Notes under the pieces: model-generated
Told to the model about the DNA's origin: nothing
Database searches by the model: none
Seen by the model: only the letters and a program-made list of their open reading frames with translations
Assembly: GCF_000503895.1 (NCBI RefSeq)
Contig: NC_022997.1
Span: 1,756,501 to 1,820,500 of the forward strand
Length of the DNA: 64,000 nucleotides
Source: Hyphomicrobium nitrativorans NL23
GTDB taxonomy: Bacteria > Pseudomonadota > Alphaproteobacteria > Rhizobiales > Hyphomicrobiaceae
Direction of reading: 5' to 3'
Shown here: positions 38,325-46,714 of the stretch, piece after piece
Layout of the letters: each line of letters begins with the position of its first letter
Position numbering within the stretch: position 1 is the stretch's first letter
Program-made: the position numbers and the translations under genes

Positions 38325-38362
38325 TGAACCGGTTTTGAACGGCTTCGACAGCTTTCGTTCAT
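38325..38362 (-). promoter_or_regulatory. shared direct-repeat regulatory motif, copy 1
   Basis: TGAAC (38325-38329), six bases, TGAAC (38336-38340), sixteen bases, GTTCAT (38357-38362); read on the minus strand, ATGAAC-N16-GTTCA-N6-GTTCA, ending 84 bp before the His-rich gene. The 11-bp period of the direct repeats is typical of OmpR/PhoB-family response-regulator sites. Confidence 0.6.
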
Positions 38363-38396
38363 GTTGCGGTTTGTGGGGCTCGTGCGTGTCGGCCCA

Positions 38397-38426
38397 TGAA
38401 AAAAGGGCCGATCTTGCGATCGGCCC
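38397..38426 (-). terminator. rho-independent terminator of the EF-hand-like gene
   Basis: On the minus strand GGGCCGATC, loop GCAA, GATCGGCCC (38426-38405), a perfect 9-bp stem followed by six T residues. It is about 60 bp after the stop at 38485. Confidence 0.93.
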
Positions 38427-38484
38427 AGTGGGAGGGAAGAAGGACAGGAGGTCGTGGGCGTGCGGGTGTGGATGCCGGTTGCGA

Positions 38485-38817
38485 TCAGCGGCCGACGCGG
38501 GGGAGGACACTCAAGCGCTGCCGGTTGTTGTCGGCGGCGCGGAATATGTTGCGCTCGGCTTCGTTCTGTAAGCGGTGGACAATGCGCCGCTCCTTCGCGG
38601 TGACGCGGCCATCGGACATGAAATCTTCGTAGACGCGGGCGATCTGGCGCTGCTCCTGACGCAGCTTGAGGCCCTCGGTCCAGGTGATCGAGCCATCCTG
38701 GCGGCCGCGTTCGATCATGCCGGCCTGCTCTGTCATGCGGGCGTCGTTGCCGTGCGCGGAGGCGACGGTGGGAAGCGCAATCAGGGCAGCGAGGGCGAAT
38801 GCGGTTGTGCGGATCAT
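38485..38817 (-). CDS. small exported protein with EF-hand-like loops
   Basis: 110 aa from ATG 38817. A signal peptide (cleavage after ASAHG) precedes an alpha-helical domain with two Asp-Gly loops, RQDGSITWTEGLKLR and MSDGRVTAKERRIVHR, spaced about 27 residues like degenerate EF-hands; key Ca ligands are incomplete. No named family is recognised. The neighbouring His-rich gene shares its promoter motif and the GC-hairpin terminator style, suggesting co-regulation. Confidence 0.72.
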   Translation of the reverse strand: MIRTTAFALAALIALPTVASAHGNDARMTEQAGMIERGRQDGSITWTEGLKLRQEQRQIARVYEDFMSDGRVTAKERRIVHRLQNEAERNIFRAADNNRQRLSVLPRVGR

Positions 38818-38892
38818 CTTGCCATCTCCGTTTGTCTTGCAAACCGTCCGGCTGTTGCCGGCGTGATGGCATGAGTTTTAGAGATGCCGCTT

Positions 38893-38930
38893 TGAACCCG
38901 TCCTGAACACGGGCTTCAGGCGGCGTTCAT
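38893..38930 (-). promoter_or_regulatory. shared direct-repeat regulatory motif, copy 2
   Basis: TGAAC (38893-38897), six bases, TGAAC (38904-38908), sixteen bases, GTTCAT (38925-38930): the same elements and spacings as the copy at 38325. It ends 76 bp upstream of the EF-hand-like gene start. Confidence 0.6.
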
Positions 38931-39307
38931 CTTGGGATGACGCCTTCGGCGGCGGGAATATGCTCCAGACAGAGAAACGCCCAACCCCGGGGGGCGGGGC
39001 TGGGCGTATTAGCGCTCTCGCGCATAACGCCGGGAGGGAAGCCGGCGTCCCAGGCGATGACCTCGGTTAGACGGGGGAGCTACCGATGAGTTTGGTCTCG
39101 CCTGTATGAGGCTGACATAAGCGCAACACGCCAGCTTTCAATAGGGGGGCAGGGCACGTCTCACAAAAAAGTGATTGACTTATGCCCGATATCCCCATGG
39201 TGCCGTGATTCGGCCGGCGCAAAGCGCCAAATCTGCCTGGATCGTTCGCTTGCCGATCCGGCTCGCCTTGCAAAACATTCCCTTGCAGGCCAGGGCTTCG
39301 GTCGAGG
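38931..39307. other. intergenic region downstream of lolA, no gene seen
   Basis: About 375 bp with no convincing coding frame. It contains the GC hairpin at 38977-39007. The lolA stop borders it at 39308. Confidence 0.45.
38977..39007. terminator. GC-rich hairpin, possible terminator
   Basis: ACGCCCAACCCCG (38977-38989) pairs with CGGGGCTGGGCGT (38995-39007) with one mismatch; on the minus strand it is followed by TTTCTCTGT. It could be a distal terminator for lolA. Confidence 0.45.
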
Positions 39308-40093
39308 TCACTGGCCGGGATGGAACCCCGAAAACGTGACGGTTTCGATCCGGAACAGCTTGGCGTCGAGGGTCTCGTCGGTGACGAGTTCGGAAACCTG
39401 GACGTGGGTGTCGAGGCCCTGCGCGTCGGTCGTGATCCATTCCTTGATCGCGAGTTCGGGCTCTCGGGTGAGCGTGAGACGGATCTGGCCAGGAGCGTCG
39501 GGGCTCTTGTCGCGCAGCGCAAGCTCGATCGCGGTCGCGTTTTCGCGGATTTCGACGATGTTTGCGTCGCGAATCAGATCGACGTCCTTGCGCAGGAGCA
39601 GCCGGAACGGCGTCTGGTCGAGCGAGACGCGATCCTCGTTGTTGAGGTCGAGATCCTGGATGGCCAGATATTTGCCGTCCGAAATGATGATCTGGCGCGA
39701 GGGGCGCGCATAATCGAAGCGGAAGCGGCCGGGGCGCTTCATCATGAACTTGCCGCGCATCCGCTTGTTGTCGGCGGTCGTCTGCACGAACGCGCCTTTG
39801 AGATCGCCGAGGGTGTTAAAGTAGGAATCGACCTGTTTGATCGCGGCGGTTTGGGCGTCGGAGAGCCCGCCTGCGCTACTGCCGGGCGTCGCGACTTCGG
39901 TGTCCCACCCAGTCGCTGCGGCTTCTGCGGCGGGCGATGCGTCAGGGGCCGTAGCAGGATCGGTGCTTGGGCGCGCGGCAGGGACGGGCGCGGGCGGCGC
40001 GACTGCGTTTTCGGGGGCGTCCTGGGCAAGGGCAGGAGTGCTGACGAGCGCAAGCGCAAGGCTTGCCGCGGCAATCAGGTTGAATTTCTTCAT
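39308..40093 (-). CDS. lolA: outer-membrane lipoprotein carrier protein LolA
   Basis: Periplasmic chaperone moving lipoproteins from LolCDE to the outer membrane. 261 aa from ATG 40093: signal peptide ending ALAQD, an Ala/Pro-rich linker of ~60 residues, then the LolA fold (IKQVDSYFNTLGDLKGAFVQTTADNKRMRGKFMMKRPGRFRFDYARPS...IISDGKYLAIQDLDL). The Pro-rich linker is longer than in enterobacterial LolA (about 200 aa) but common in this class. Downstream of ftsK on the same strand, the usual ftsK-lolA pairing. Confidence 0.93.
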   Translation of the reverse strand: MKKFNLIAAASLALALVSTPALAQDAPENAVAPPAPVPAARPSTDPATAPDASPAAEAAATGWDTEVATPGSSAGGLSDAQTAAIKQVDSYFNTLGDLKGAFVQTTADNKRMRGKFMMKRPGRFRFDYARPSRQIIISDGKYLAIQDLDLNNEDRVSLDQTPFRLLLRKDVDLIRDANIVEIRENATAIELALRDKSPDAPGQIRLTLTREPELAIKEWITTDAQGLDTHVQVSELVTDETLDAKLFRIETVTFSGFHPGQ

Positions 40094-40357
40094 GTTCCGT
40101 CCCATTGGGCCCCTGCCTTCTCCCTGCGGAGACGGCATCGGATTGTCTCACCGAACATTGCGACCACAAATTGGCGTGACCGCGCGTTTACGGGGTCCAG
40201 ACGTTGGCGAGGTCCGGGTTTCGGGCCGCCGCGCCGCTCCGACGCGACCCTCTACAATCCATATGTCAGATTTAGCGGCTAGGAGAGGGCAAAGCCAGCT
40301 TTCCCGGCACGCGATCCTCGGTTTTCACAGCGAAGGTGCGTTTTCACTGCGCAGATG

Positions 40358-43099
40358 TCAGGCGACGTCGCGGCCGGAGGCATCGCCGACAAGGATCTCG
40401 CGGCGGCCGGTGTGGTTCGGCGCGCTGATCAGGCCTTCGCGCTCCATGCGCTCGATGAGGTCGGCGGCGCGGTTGTAGCCGATGGAAAGCCGGCGCTGGA
40501 CGTAGCTGGTGGACGCTTTCCGGTCGCGGAGCACGAGGGCGACGGCGCGGTCGTAGAGGCTGTCGCCGCTGTCGCGGCCTGCCGCGTCGCTGCCCTCGCC
40601 ACGATCCGCAGCCGACGGCCGGGCTTCGGCGACGCCTTCGACATAGCGTGGTGCGCCTTGCTGGCGGAGGTGATCGGCGACGGCTTCGACTTCCTCGTCG
40701 GAAACGAACGGGCCGTGGACACGGAGAAGCTGTCCGGCGCCGGAGGTGAACAGCATGTCGCCTGCGCCCAGGAGCTGCTCGGCGCCCTGCTCGTTCAGGA
40801 TCGTGCGGCTGTCGATCTTCGACGCCACGCGGAAGCCGATGCGGGTCGGGAAGTTGGCCTTGATGGTGCCGGTGATGATGTCGACCGACGGGCGCTGCGT
40901 GGCCATGATAAGGTGGATGCCGGAGGCGCGCGCCTTCTGGGCGAGGCGCTGCACGGCGGTCTCGATGTCCTTGCCGGCGGTGATCATGAGATCCGCGAAC
41001 TCGTCCACCACAACGACGATGTAGGGCATCGGTTCGAGGTCCATTTCCTCGCGCTCGTAGATGGGCTGGCCGGTTTCGGGATCGAACCCCGTCTGCACCG
41101 TGCGCCCGAGCGTCTGGCCATCGGCGCGGGCGGTCTTCACGCGGGTGTTGAACGCTTCGATGTTGCGGACGGAGAGCTGCGCCATGCGCTTGTAGCGCTC
41201 TTCCATTTCGCTCACGACCCAGTTGAGCGCGCCGACGGCCTTTTCGGGCTCGGTCACGACGGGCGTCAGCAGATGAGGGATGCCGTTGTAGACGGACAGC
41301 TCCAGCATCTTCGGGTCGATCATCAGGAAGCGGCATTCGTCGGGCGTGTGACGATAGAGGATCGACAGGATCATCGCGTTGACGCCGACCGACTTGCCGG
41401 AGCCGGTGGTGCCGGCGACGAGCAGGTGGGGCATGCGCGCGAGGTCCGCGACGACGGGCTCGCCGCCGATGGAGCGGCCGAGTGTCAGCGGAAGCGCGCC
41501 TTCGGCGGCGGCGAAGTCGGGGCTTTCGATCAGCTCGCGCAGGCCGACGGTCTCGCGGCGCGCGTTGGGAAGCTCAATGCCGATGACGTTGCGGCCGGGG
41601 ATGACGGCCACGCGGGCGGATGCGGCGCTCATCGAGCGGGCAATATCATCGGCGAGCGCCATGATGCGCGTCGCCTTGGTGCCGCGCGCGGGTTCAAGCT
41701 CATAGAGCGTCACGACCGGGCCGGGCTTTACGTCACGCACTTCGCCCTTCACGCCGAAGTCGGCGAGCACGTCTTCGAGCAGGCGGGCGGTGCCGCGTAG
41801 CACCGTCTGCGAGAAGGCGTTGCCGGATTTCGAGGGCGGGCTCTTCTTGAGCAGTGACGGCGCGGGCGGGCGGAATGCGGGTGCGGAGCGGCGCTGGGCG
41901 ACGGCACGCAGGAGGCTTGAGCCCATTCCTCTCGACGCGGGGCCGCGCTGGGGCTCGCCGCGCTTGCTCGCAGCAGGCGGCGTTTGCGCGGCAGGTGCCT
42001 CGGCGGACTGCGCATCGGGGCGCGGCGCCTGGCCACGCATGAAGCGCGGCAGATCTTCGTGGTTGCCTGGTGCGGCGGCGGCTGGCTCGCGTTGTTGCGC
42101 CGGTGCGCGTTCGACCGCTTCGCGCGGGACCGGGCGCGCGCCCGCGGGCGCGAACCGTTCGGCGATGGCGCGGCTCAAATTGTCGAAGTCGGGATCGAGC
42201 GCGTGGATTTCGGGCTCCGGCTCGTCGTTCGCAAAATCGTCGCCCAGGTCGTGGTCGAATTCTGCCGCGGTGTCGTCGAAGCTGGGCCGAGCGGGTTGCG
42301 CGCGGTTCGCGAATGCGGCGCCAGGAAGAATGGGTTCACGGGCGTCGGACACGGGACGGCTGGCGGGCTCGCTCTTGAAGCTCGATGGGCGTAGCGCACC
42401 GAGTGCGGTGACGAGGCTCTTCGCGCGCGCGGGCGCCGTGGACCACACGGGTTCGTGCTGAGCGCTCCATGCGGTGCCTCGTGCCGCGGGGCGGGCGTCG
42501 TGCCGCTTGGCGGGCCAGCGCAGAAGAGAGGTACCGGCGAAGCCTGCGGAGCGCGAGAGGGCTGCAAAGCCTACTCCGCCGAGAAGGATGCAGGTCGCGG
42601 CCGAGGCGCTGCCGGTGCTGAAAAGACGGAGAACGCTCGAAAGCGCGTCGAAGATGACGTCGCCCAGGATGCCGCCGAGGCCATGCGTGATCGGCCAGGA
42701 TGCGGTGGCGGGCAGCGCCGAAACGGTGCCTGCGAGCGCGAGGATGGCGAGCGGATAGAACGTGAGCCTCGTCGAAAGGGCCGGGATGCGCTCGGACAGC
42801 GTCATCTCGAAGGCCCAGATCATGGGCGGCAGCAGCGCAATCGCGGCCGCAAGGCCGAGCGTCTGCAGAAGGAGATCGGCGACGATGGCGCCCGGCGCGC
42901 CGAGCGCGTTGCGGATGGGGCCGCCGGTGGCGTGGCTGAGGCTCGGGTCGGTGACGGACCATGAGACGAGGCTCGCCCAGACGGCTGCGAGCACCAAAAG
43001 CAGGACCACGCCCAAGCCACGGCCGAGCGTTCCGATGAGGCGTGCCTCAAGGGAAGCCGGGAGAAGGCGCTGGGAATTGGAACCGATAGTGGACGGCAT
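40358..43099 (-). CDS. ftsK: DNA translocase FtsK
   Basis: Septal DNA pump of 913 aa that segregates chromosome termini and activates XerCD at dif. The N-terminus has four transmembrane helices (about residues 25-195), followed by a Pro/Ala/Arg-rich linker (~200-390) and the RecA-like motor with Walker A AGTTGSGKSVGVNAM and FLMIDPKMLELS. The C-terminal gamma winged helix (LYDRAVALVLRDRKASTSYVQRRLSIGYNRAADLIERME) recognises KOPS. ATG 43099 is chosen; the frame stays open to 44092, but that part only shadows the upstream aminotransferase. Confidence 0.97.
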   Translation of the reverse strand: MPSTIGSNSQRLLPASLEARLIGTLGRGLGVVLLLVLAAVWASLVSWSVTDPSLSHATGGPIRNALGAPGAIVADLLLQTLGLAAAIALLPPMIWAFEMTLSERIPALSTRLTFYPLAILALAGTVSALPATASWPITHGLGGILGDVIFDALSSVLRLFSTGSASAATCILLGGVGFAALSRSAGFAGTSLLRWPAKRHDARPAARGTAWSAQHEPVWSTAPARAKSLVTALGALRPSSFKSEPASRPVSDAREPILPGAAFANRAQPARPSFDDTAAEFDHDLGDDFANDEPEPEIHALDPDFDNLSRAIAERFAPAGARPVPREAVERAPAQQREPAAAAPGNHEDLPRFMRGQAPRPDAQSAEAPAAQTPPAASKRGEPQRGPASRGMGSSLLRAVAQRRSAPAFRPPAPSLLKKSPPSKSGNAFSQTVLRGTARLLEDVLADFGVKGEVRDVKPGPVVTLYELEPARGTKATRIMALADDIARSMSAASARVAVIPGRNVIGIELPNARRETVGLRELIESPDFAAAEGALPLTLGRSIGGEPVVADLARMPHLLVAGTTGSGKSVGVNAMILSILYRHTPDECRFLMIDPKMLELSVYNGIPHLLTPVVTEPEKAVGALNWVVSEMEERYKRMAQLSVRNIEAFNTRVKTARADGQTLGRTVQTGFDPETGQPIYEREEMDLEPMPYIVVVVDEFADLMITAGKDIETAVQRLAQKARASGIHLIMATQRPSVDIITGTIKANFPTRIGFRVASKIDSRTILNEQGAEQLLGAGDMLFTSGAGQLLRVHGPFVSDEEVEAVADHLRQQGAPRYVEGVAEARPSAADRGEGSDAAGRDSGDSLYDRAVALVLRDRKASTSYVQRRLSIGYNRAADLIERMEREGLISAPNHTGRREILVGDASGRDVA

Positions 43100-43113
43100 G
43101 GGCCGAACGTCTC

Positions 43114-44334
43114 TTACGCAGAAACATGGACGAAGCGTTCGAGCGCCTCCCTGATCGTTCCGGCATCGTGAACGAGCGCAACCCGCACGTAGGTTTCGCC
43201 CGGATTGGTTCCACGAGAGCCGGCCTGAGCCAGGTAGGCACCAGGGATGACCTTGACTCCGAAACGTTTCCATAAGGTTAGGGCGAAGTGAGCGCCGTTC
43301 CCAATTTGACTCGTGTCGAGCCAAAGGAAAAAGCCGCCGGGCGGGCGCCGGTAGCCGAAACGGGTGCCGAGGACGGCGTCGGCAACGTCGTATTTTTCGA
43401 CGTAGGCGCGCCGGTTGGCGGCGACGTGCGCTTCGTCCGCCCACACGGCGGCCGAGACGTGCTGCACCGGGCCCGGCATCTGCGGGCCGATCAGATTGCG
43501 GACTTCGAACAGGTTTTCGAGAAATTTGGCGTCGCCCGCCATAAAGCCCGAGCGCAGGCCCGGTAGATTCGAGCGCTTCGAGAGCGAGTTGAAGACGACG
43601 AGGTTGCGGAAGCGTTCGGGTGTTTTGGCTGCAACTTCGAGCGCGCCTGCGGGCGGCGCGCCGGAATAGATCTCCGAATAGCATTCGTCGAAGAAGAGCA
43701 TGATGTCGTGATCGCGGGCGATGCGAAGCGCGCAGGCGATGTAGGTTTCGTCCGCCACCGCGCCCTGAGGGTTGGCGGGCGAGCAGAGATAGATTGCGGC
43801 GGTGCGAGCGAGGAGGTCGCCGTCGGCTTCGAGGGCCGCGAGGTCGGGCAGGTGGCCGGTTTCCTGCGTGGCATCGAGGAAGACGGGTTCCGCGCCGGTC
43901 GCGAGGGCGCCGCCGAGATAGGCCTGATAGTAGGGATTGCACATCAGGATCGCCGGGCGGCGGCCGTTCAAATCCTTGCGGGCGACGGCGGGGAAGGCGG
44001 CATAGAACAACCCTTCGCGCGAGCCGTTGCAGGGCAGGATCTCGCGGGCAGGGTCGACGAAGCCTGGGAGGCCGTAGCGACGGCCGATCCAATCGGCGAT
44101 GGCCTGGCGGAGGTCGTCGGAGCCCTTGATTGCGGGATACTTGGCGAGAAGCGCTTCGGCCTCGGCAAGCTTGGCCCCGACGAACGGGGGCATCGTCTCG
44201 CGCGGCTCGCCGAGCGTCAGGTCGATGGCGCGCTCATGGCCGGGCGGGATGCCGTCGAGCAGCGTGCGCAGGCGCGAGAACGGCGAGACGATGGTGCCGT
44301 CGGCGAGCGAGGAGAAATTGAGGGAAACGGACAT
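43114..44334 (-). CDS. PLP-dependent aminotransferase, DapC-like
   Basis: 406-aa class I/II aminotransferase. Markers are LTLGEPRETMPPFV, CNGSREGLFYAAF, SPANPQGAVADETYI, FDECYSEIY and the PLP lysine in NSLSKRSNLPGLRSGFMAGD. The resemblance to succinyldiaminopimelate transaminase (DapC) and its position just upstream of ftsK suggest a lysine/peptidoglycan precursor role, but other substrates are possible. The stop lies 14 bp before the ftsK ATG, so the two are probably co-transcribed. Confidence 0.87.
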   Translation of the reverse strand: MSVSLNFSSLADGTIVSPFSRLRTLLDGIPPGHERAIDLTLGEPRETMPPFVGAKLAEAEALLAKYPAIKGSDDLRQAIADWIGRRYGLPGFVDPAREILPCNGSREGLFYAAFPAVARKDLNGRRPAILMCNPYYQAYLGGALATGAEPVFLDATQETGHLPDLAALEADGDLLARTAAIYLCSPANPQGAVADETYIACALRIARDHDIMLFFDECYSEIYSGAPPAGALEVAAKTPERFRNLVVFNSLSKRSNLPGLRSGFMAGDAKFLENLFEVRNLIGPQMPGPVQHVSAAVWADEAHVAANRRAYVEKYDVADAVLGTRFGYRRPPGGFFLWLDTSQIGNGAHFALTLWKRFGVKVIPGAYLAQAGSRGTNPGETYVRVALVHDAGTIREALERFVHVSA

Positions 44335-44416
44335 TGGCGGCCCAGGGTCAGGACATCGTTGGCCGCTGTTTTCCACTCCTGCGGGCAAAGATCAAGAACA
44401 GGCGGCTTGGCGACGC

Positions 44417-44779
44417 TTACTCGCTGACGTGCCTGAGCTCACCGAGGCGCTGGCCTGTTAGACGTACGCGGCATTCTGCAGCTTCGATTGCGGCGATGCT
44501 GCCCTCGCCCAGGCGATGCACGAGACACGCGGCATCACGGTATTTCAGCCATGCGTTCTGGGCAGCTTTCATGGCTTCGGCGACATCCGGCGCGGCACCG
44601 GATTCCGCTTTTCCCACGAGCGAGTCGATGATGCCATCCAGCTTGTCCGCCGTGTCCGCAAGGCATTGGGTGATGTCGACGGTGCTCTCTCTGTCGTTGC
44701 AGTCGTGATGTGTGTCCGCATAAACGTGTGCTGGAGCGAAAGCGACAGTGCAAAGCACTAACGCGAAACGGCGAGACAT
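44417..44779 (-). CDS. LprI-like lysozyme-inhibitor domain protein (DUF1311)
   Basis: 120 aa from ATG 44779: signal peptide (cleavage near VYADTHHD) and a helical domain with CNDRESTVDITQCLADTADKLD, AQNAWLKYRDAACLVH and AECRVRLTGQRLGEL. The paired cysteines and the WLKYRDAxC motif are the DUF1311/LprI signature; one member inhibits lysozyme in mycobacteria. The role here is unproven. A stand-alone gene between the pentapeptide protein and the aminotransferase. Confidence 0.85.
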   Translation of the reverse strand: MSRRFALVLCTVAFAPAHVYADTHHDCNDRESTVDITQCLADTADKLDGIIDSLVGKAESGAAPDVAEAMKAAQNAWLKYRDAACLVHRLGEGSIAAIEAAECRVRLTGQRLGELRHVSE

Positions 44780-44837
44780 CGCGGGAACTCCGAATAGAGA
44801 CGAACGGCGACCCTAGGCCGGATTTGCCAAGCGGAGG

Positions 44838-45731
44838 TTAATTGTCGTCCAAACTATGGGCGAAGCGGGCGGTTTCGAAGTTCTGCGTCTCCTTAAGGCC
44901 GATCACCGTGTCGAGGCCGCGGGCGGTGCGAAGATCCACTTCGTAAAGGTTGGCGCCCGTGAGGTCCGCGCCTGTCAGATCGGCGCCGGTGAAGTCTGCC
45001 TGGATCAGGTCGGCGCCTTTCAGGTTCGCACCTCTGAGGTCCGCGTTCACGAAGCGGGCATACTTGAGGGACGTGTTCGCCAGCGTTGCGTCTTTCAGGA
45101 TGGCGCGGGTGAAGTTGGCGCTGACGAGGCTGGCGGGGGCATTTACCGAAGACTCGCGCACGGCGGTGCGGCCGAGGACGGCGCCGGTCAAATCGGCGCC
45201 GGTGAAATCTGCGCGGTCGAAATGGCCGTCGGAGCGGAAGCGGACGAGTTTGGCGCCCGTGAACTTCGGGACCTCGCCGGATGCGACATCAAGCGTGGTG
45301 AAGACCGTGGGGCGGATGATGCGCGCGTCGGTGAGGTCCGCGTTGGAGAAGTCGGTTGCGGTGATGGTCGCGCGGTCGAGCTTCGCGCCGACGAGGGACG
45401 CGCCCGCCAGGGTGGCGCGGGAGAGATCGGTGCCGTAAAGGTCCGAACCTGCGAGAAGGGCGGCCTTGAAATCGAGTTCGGCCAGATCGAGGCGGGTCAT
45501 GTCCGCCTTCTGGAGATCGGGACGCGTTTCGGGCGGTGCCTGGAAAATCCGCTCGAAGACGCTGCGGGCGGTGAGACGCGTGCCGGCGTCTCGCTCTTCG
45601 GACCCGGATCCGAAATAGCTCGGCACATCTCCGGCGGCGGCAGCGTTGCACAACGATACGGCGGATGCCGCGAGAGCAACCAGGAGGGCGGCCGATTGGA
45701 AGCGGCCTGCACGGTGATTTCCGTACCGCAT
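44838..45731 (-). CDS. exported pentapeptide-repeat protein A
   Basis: 297 aa from ATG 45731 (ATG 45746 is an alternative). A signal peptide ends near CNAAAAGD. From about residue 75 the sequence is built of A(D/N)LXX pentapeptides (ADMTRLDLAELDF...GADLTGADLTGANLYEVDL), which fold as a right-handed quadrilateral beta-helix, interrupted by ~40 residues of non-repeat (RPTVFTTLDVASGEVPKFTG). It ends RGLDTVIGLKETQNFETARFA, nearly the same as its neighbour. Tandem paralogue of the next gene; function unknown. Confidence 0.85.
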   Translation of the reverse strand: MRYGNHRAGRFQSAALLVALAASAVSLCNAAAAGDVPSYFGSGSEERDAGTRLTARSVFERIFQAPPETRPDLQKADMTRLDLAELDFKAALLAGSDLYGTDLSRATLAGASLVGAKLDRATITATDFSNADLTDARIIRPTVFTTLDVASGEVPKFTGAKLVRFRSDGHFDRADFTGADLTGAVLGRTAVRESSVNAPASLVSANFTRAILKDATLANTSLKYARFVNADLRGANLKGADLIQADFTGADLTGADLTGANLYEVDLRTARGLDTVIGLKETQNFETARFAHSLDDN

Positions 45732-45835
45732 GAAGATTTGTCCCATGCCTTGGGATACGCGGGCGCGCACCTTCCGGTTCTGTTTTGCCGGTTGCGCCTG
45801 GGCTTTCAAGGGAAATATCCCGAAGTGCGAAGAGA

Positions 45836-46693
45836 TCAACGGCTGCCCGCCAAGCGCGCGGCATCGAAGTTGAGGGTGTCTTCGAGGCCGATCACTTTGT
45901 CGAGGCCGCGGGCGGTGCGGAGATCCGCGCCGTCGAGGTTGGCACCGGTCAGGTCCGCGCCTGAGAGGTTTGCGCGCGTAAAATCGGCGCCCAGAAGATG
46001 CGCGCCGCGCAGGTTGGCGTCCGAAAGATCCGCATCGACGAAACGCGCATATTTCAAATGCGCGCTTGGGAACTTCGCTTCCTTCAGGATGGCGCCCGTA
46101 AAGTTCGCGCCGATCAGGCTAGTCGGCGAGAACAGCGTTTGCTCGTGCGCGTGGCCGCCGCCGAAGACGGCTCCCGTGAGATCGGCGCCCGAGAAGTCCG
46201 TGCCGTCGAGCCAGCCGTCGGAGCGGACGCGGACGAGACGCGCGCCGGTGAAGCGCGGGGCTTCCGCCTTTGCGGCATCGAGGGTCGTGAAGATCGTGGG
46301 GCGCAGGATGCGGGCGTCGGTGAGGTCTGCGCCTGTAAAGTCGGCGGAGGTGACTTTCGCGCGGTCGAGGCGGGCGCCTCGCAGATTTGCGCCGCTGAGG
46401 TTCGTACGCGAGAGGTCGGCGCCGTACAGGTTGGTCTCCGAGAGGTTCGCCTGCTTGAAGTCGAGCTCGGCGAGGTCGAGGTTCGCGAGGTCACGGTTTC
46501 TGAGGTCGGGCGCGGTGTCGGGCGCCGTCTTGAACAGCAGGGAAATCACGTCGCGCGCGGTGAGGGTTTCGGGTGCAGACGCGGCCGGAGCGGTCGGCGC
46601 GGCGTAGCTCGGGACGTCGTCGGCGCTGGCCGCGGTGTAGGATGCGATTGCCGCGAGCGCTGCCAGCAGTACCGAAGGGACCAGAATGCGCAT
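45836..46693 (-). CDS. exported pentapeptide-repeat protein B
   Basis: 285 aa from ATG 46693 with GGGAGG upstream. Architecture matches the downstream paralogue: signal peptide, spacer ending PDTAPDLRN, pentapeptide helix (LANLDLAELDFKQANLSETNL), the same internal break (RPTIFTTLDAAKAEAPRFTG) and the same ending RGLDKVIGLEDTLNFDAARLA. The break and tail are conserved between copies, so they are functional parts rather than decay. Exported pentapeptide proteins have no assigned role. It lies 22 bp downstream of cimA and may share its transcript. Confidence 0.87.
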   Translation of the reverse strand: MRILVPSVLLAALAAIASYTAASADDVPSYAAPTAPAASAPETLTARDVISLLFKTAPDTAPDLRNRDLANLDLAELDFKQANLSETNLYGADLSRTNLSGANLRGARLDRAKVTSADFTGADLTDARILRPTIFTTLDAAKAEAPRFTGARLVRVRSDGWLDGTDFSGADLTGAVFGGGHAHEQTLFSPTSLIGANFTGAILKEAKFPSAHLKYARFVDADLSDANLRGAHLLGADFTRANLSGADLTGANLDGADLRTARGLDKVIGLEDTLNFDAARLAGSR

Positions 46694-46714
46694 GATGGCC
46701 TCCCGCGCGGCGGT

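Noticed and set aside
40355-41800. Long + strand open frame opposite ftsK
   Set aside because: Mirror of the high-GC third positions of ftsK; no ribosome-binding site or recognisable domain.
43100-44092. Upstream extension of the FtsK frame to 1244 codons
   Set aside because: It overlaps the aminotransferase gene and lacks FtsK-like sequence; ATG 43099 precedes the first membrane helix.
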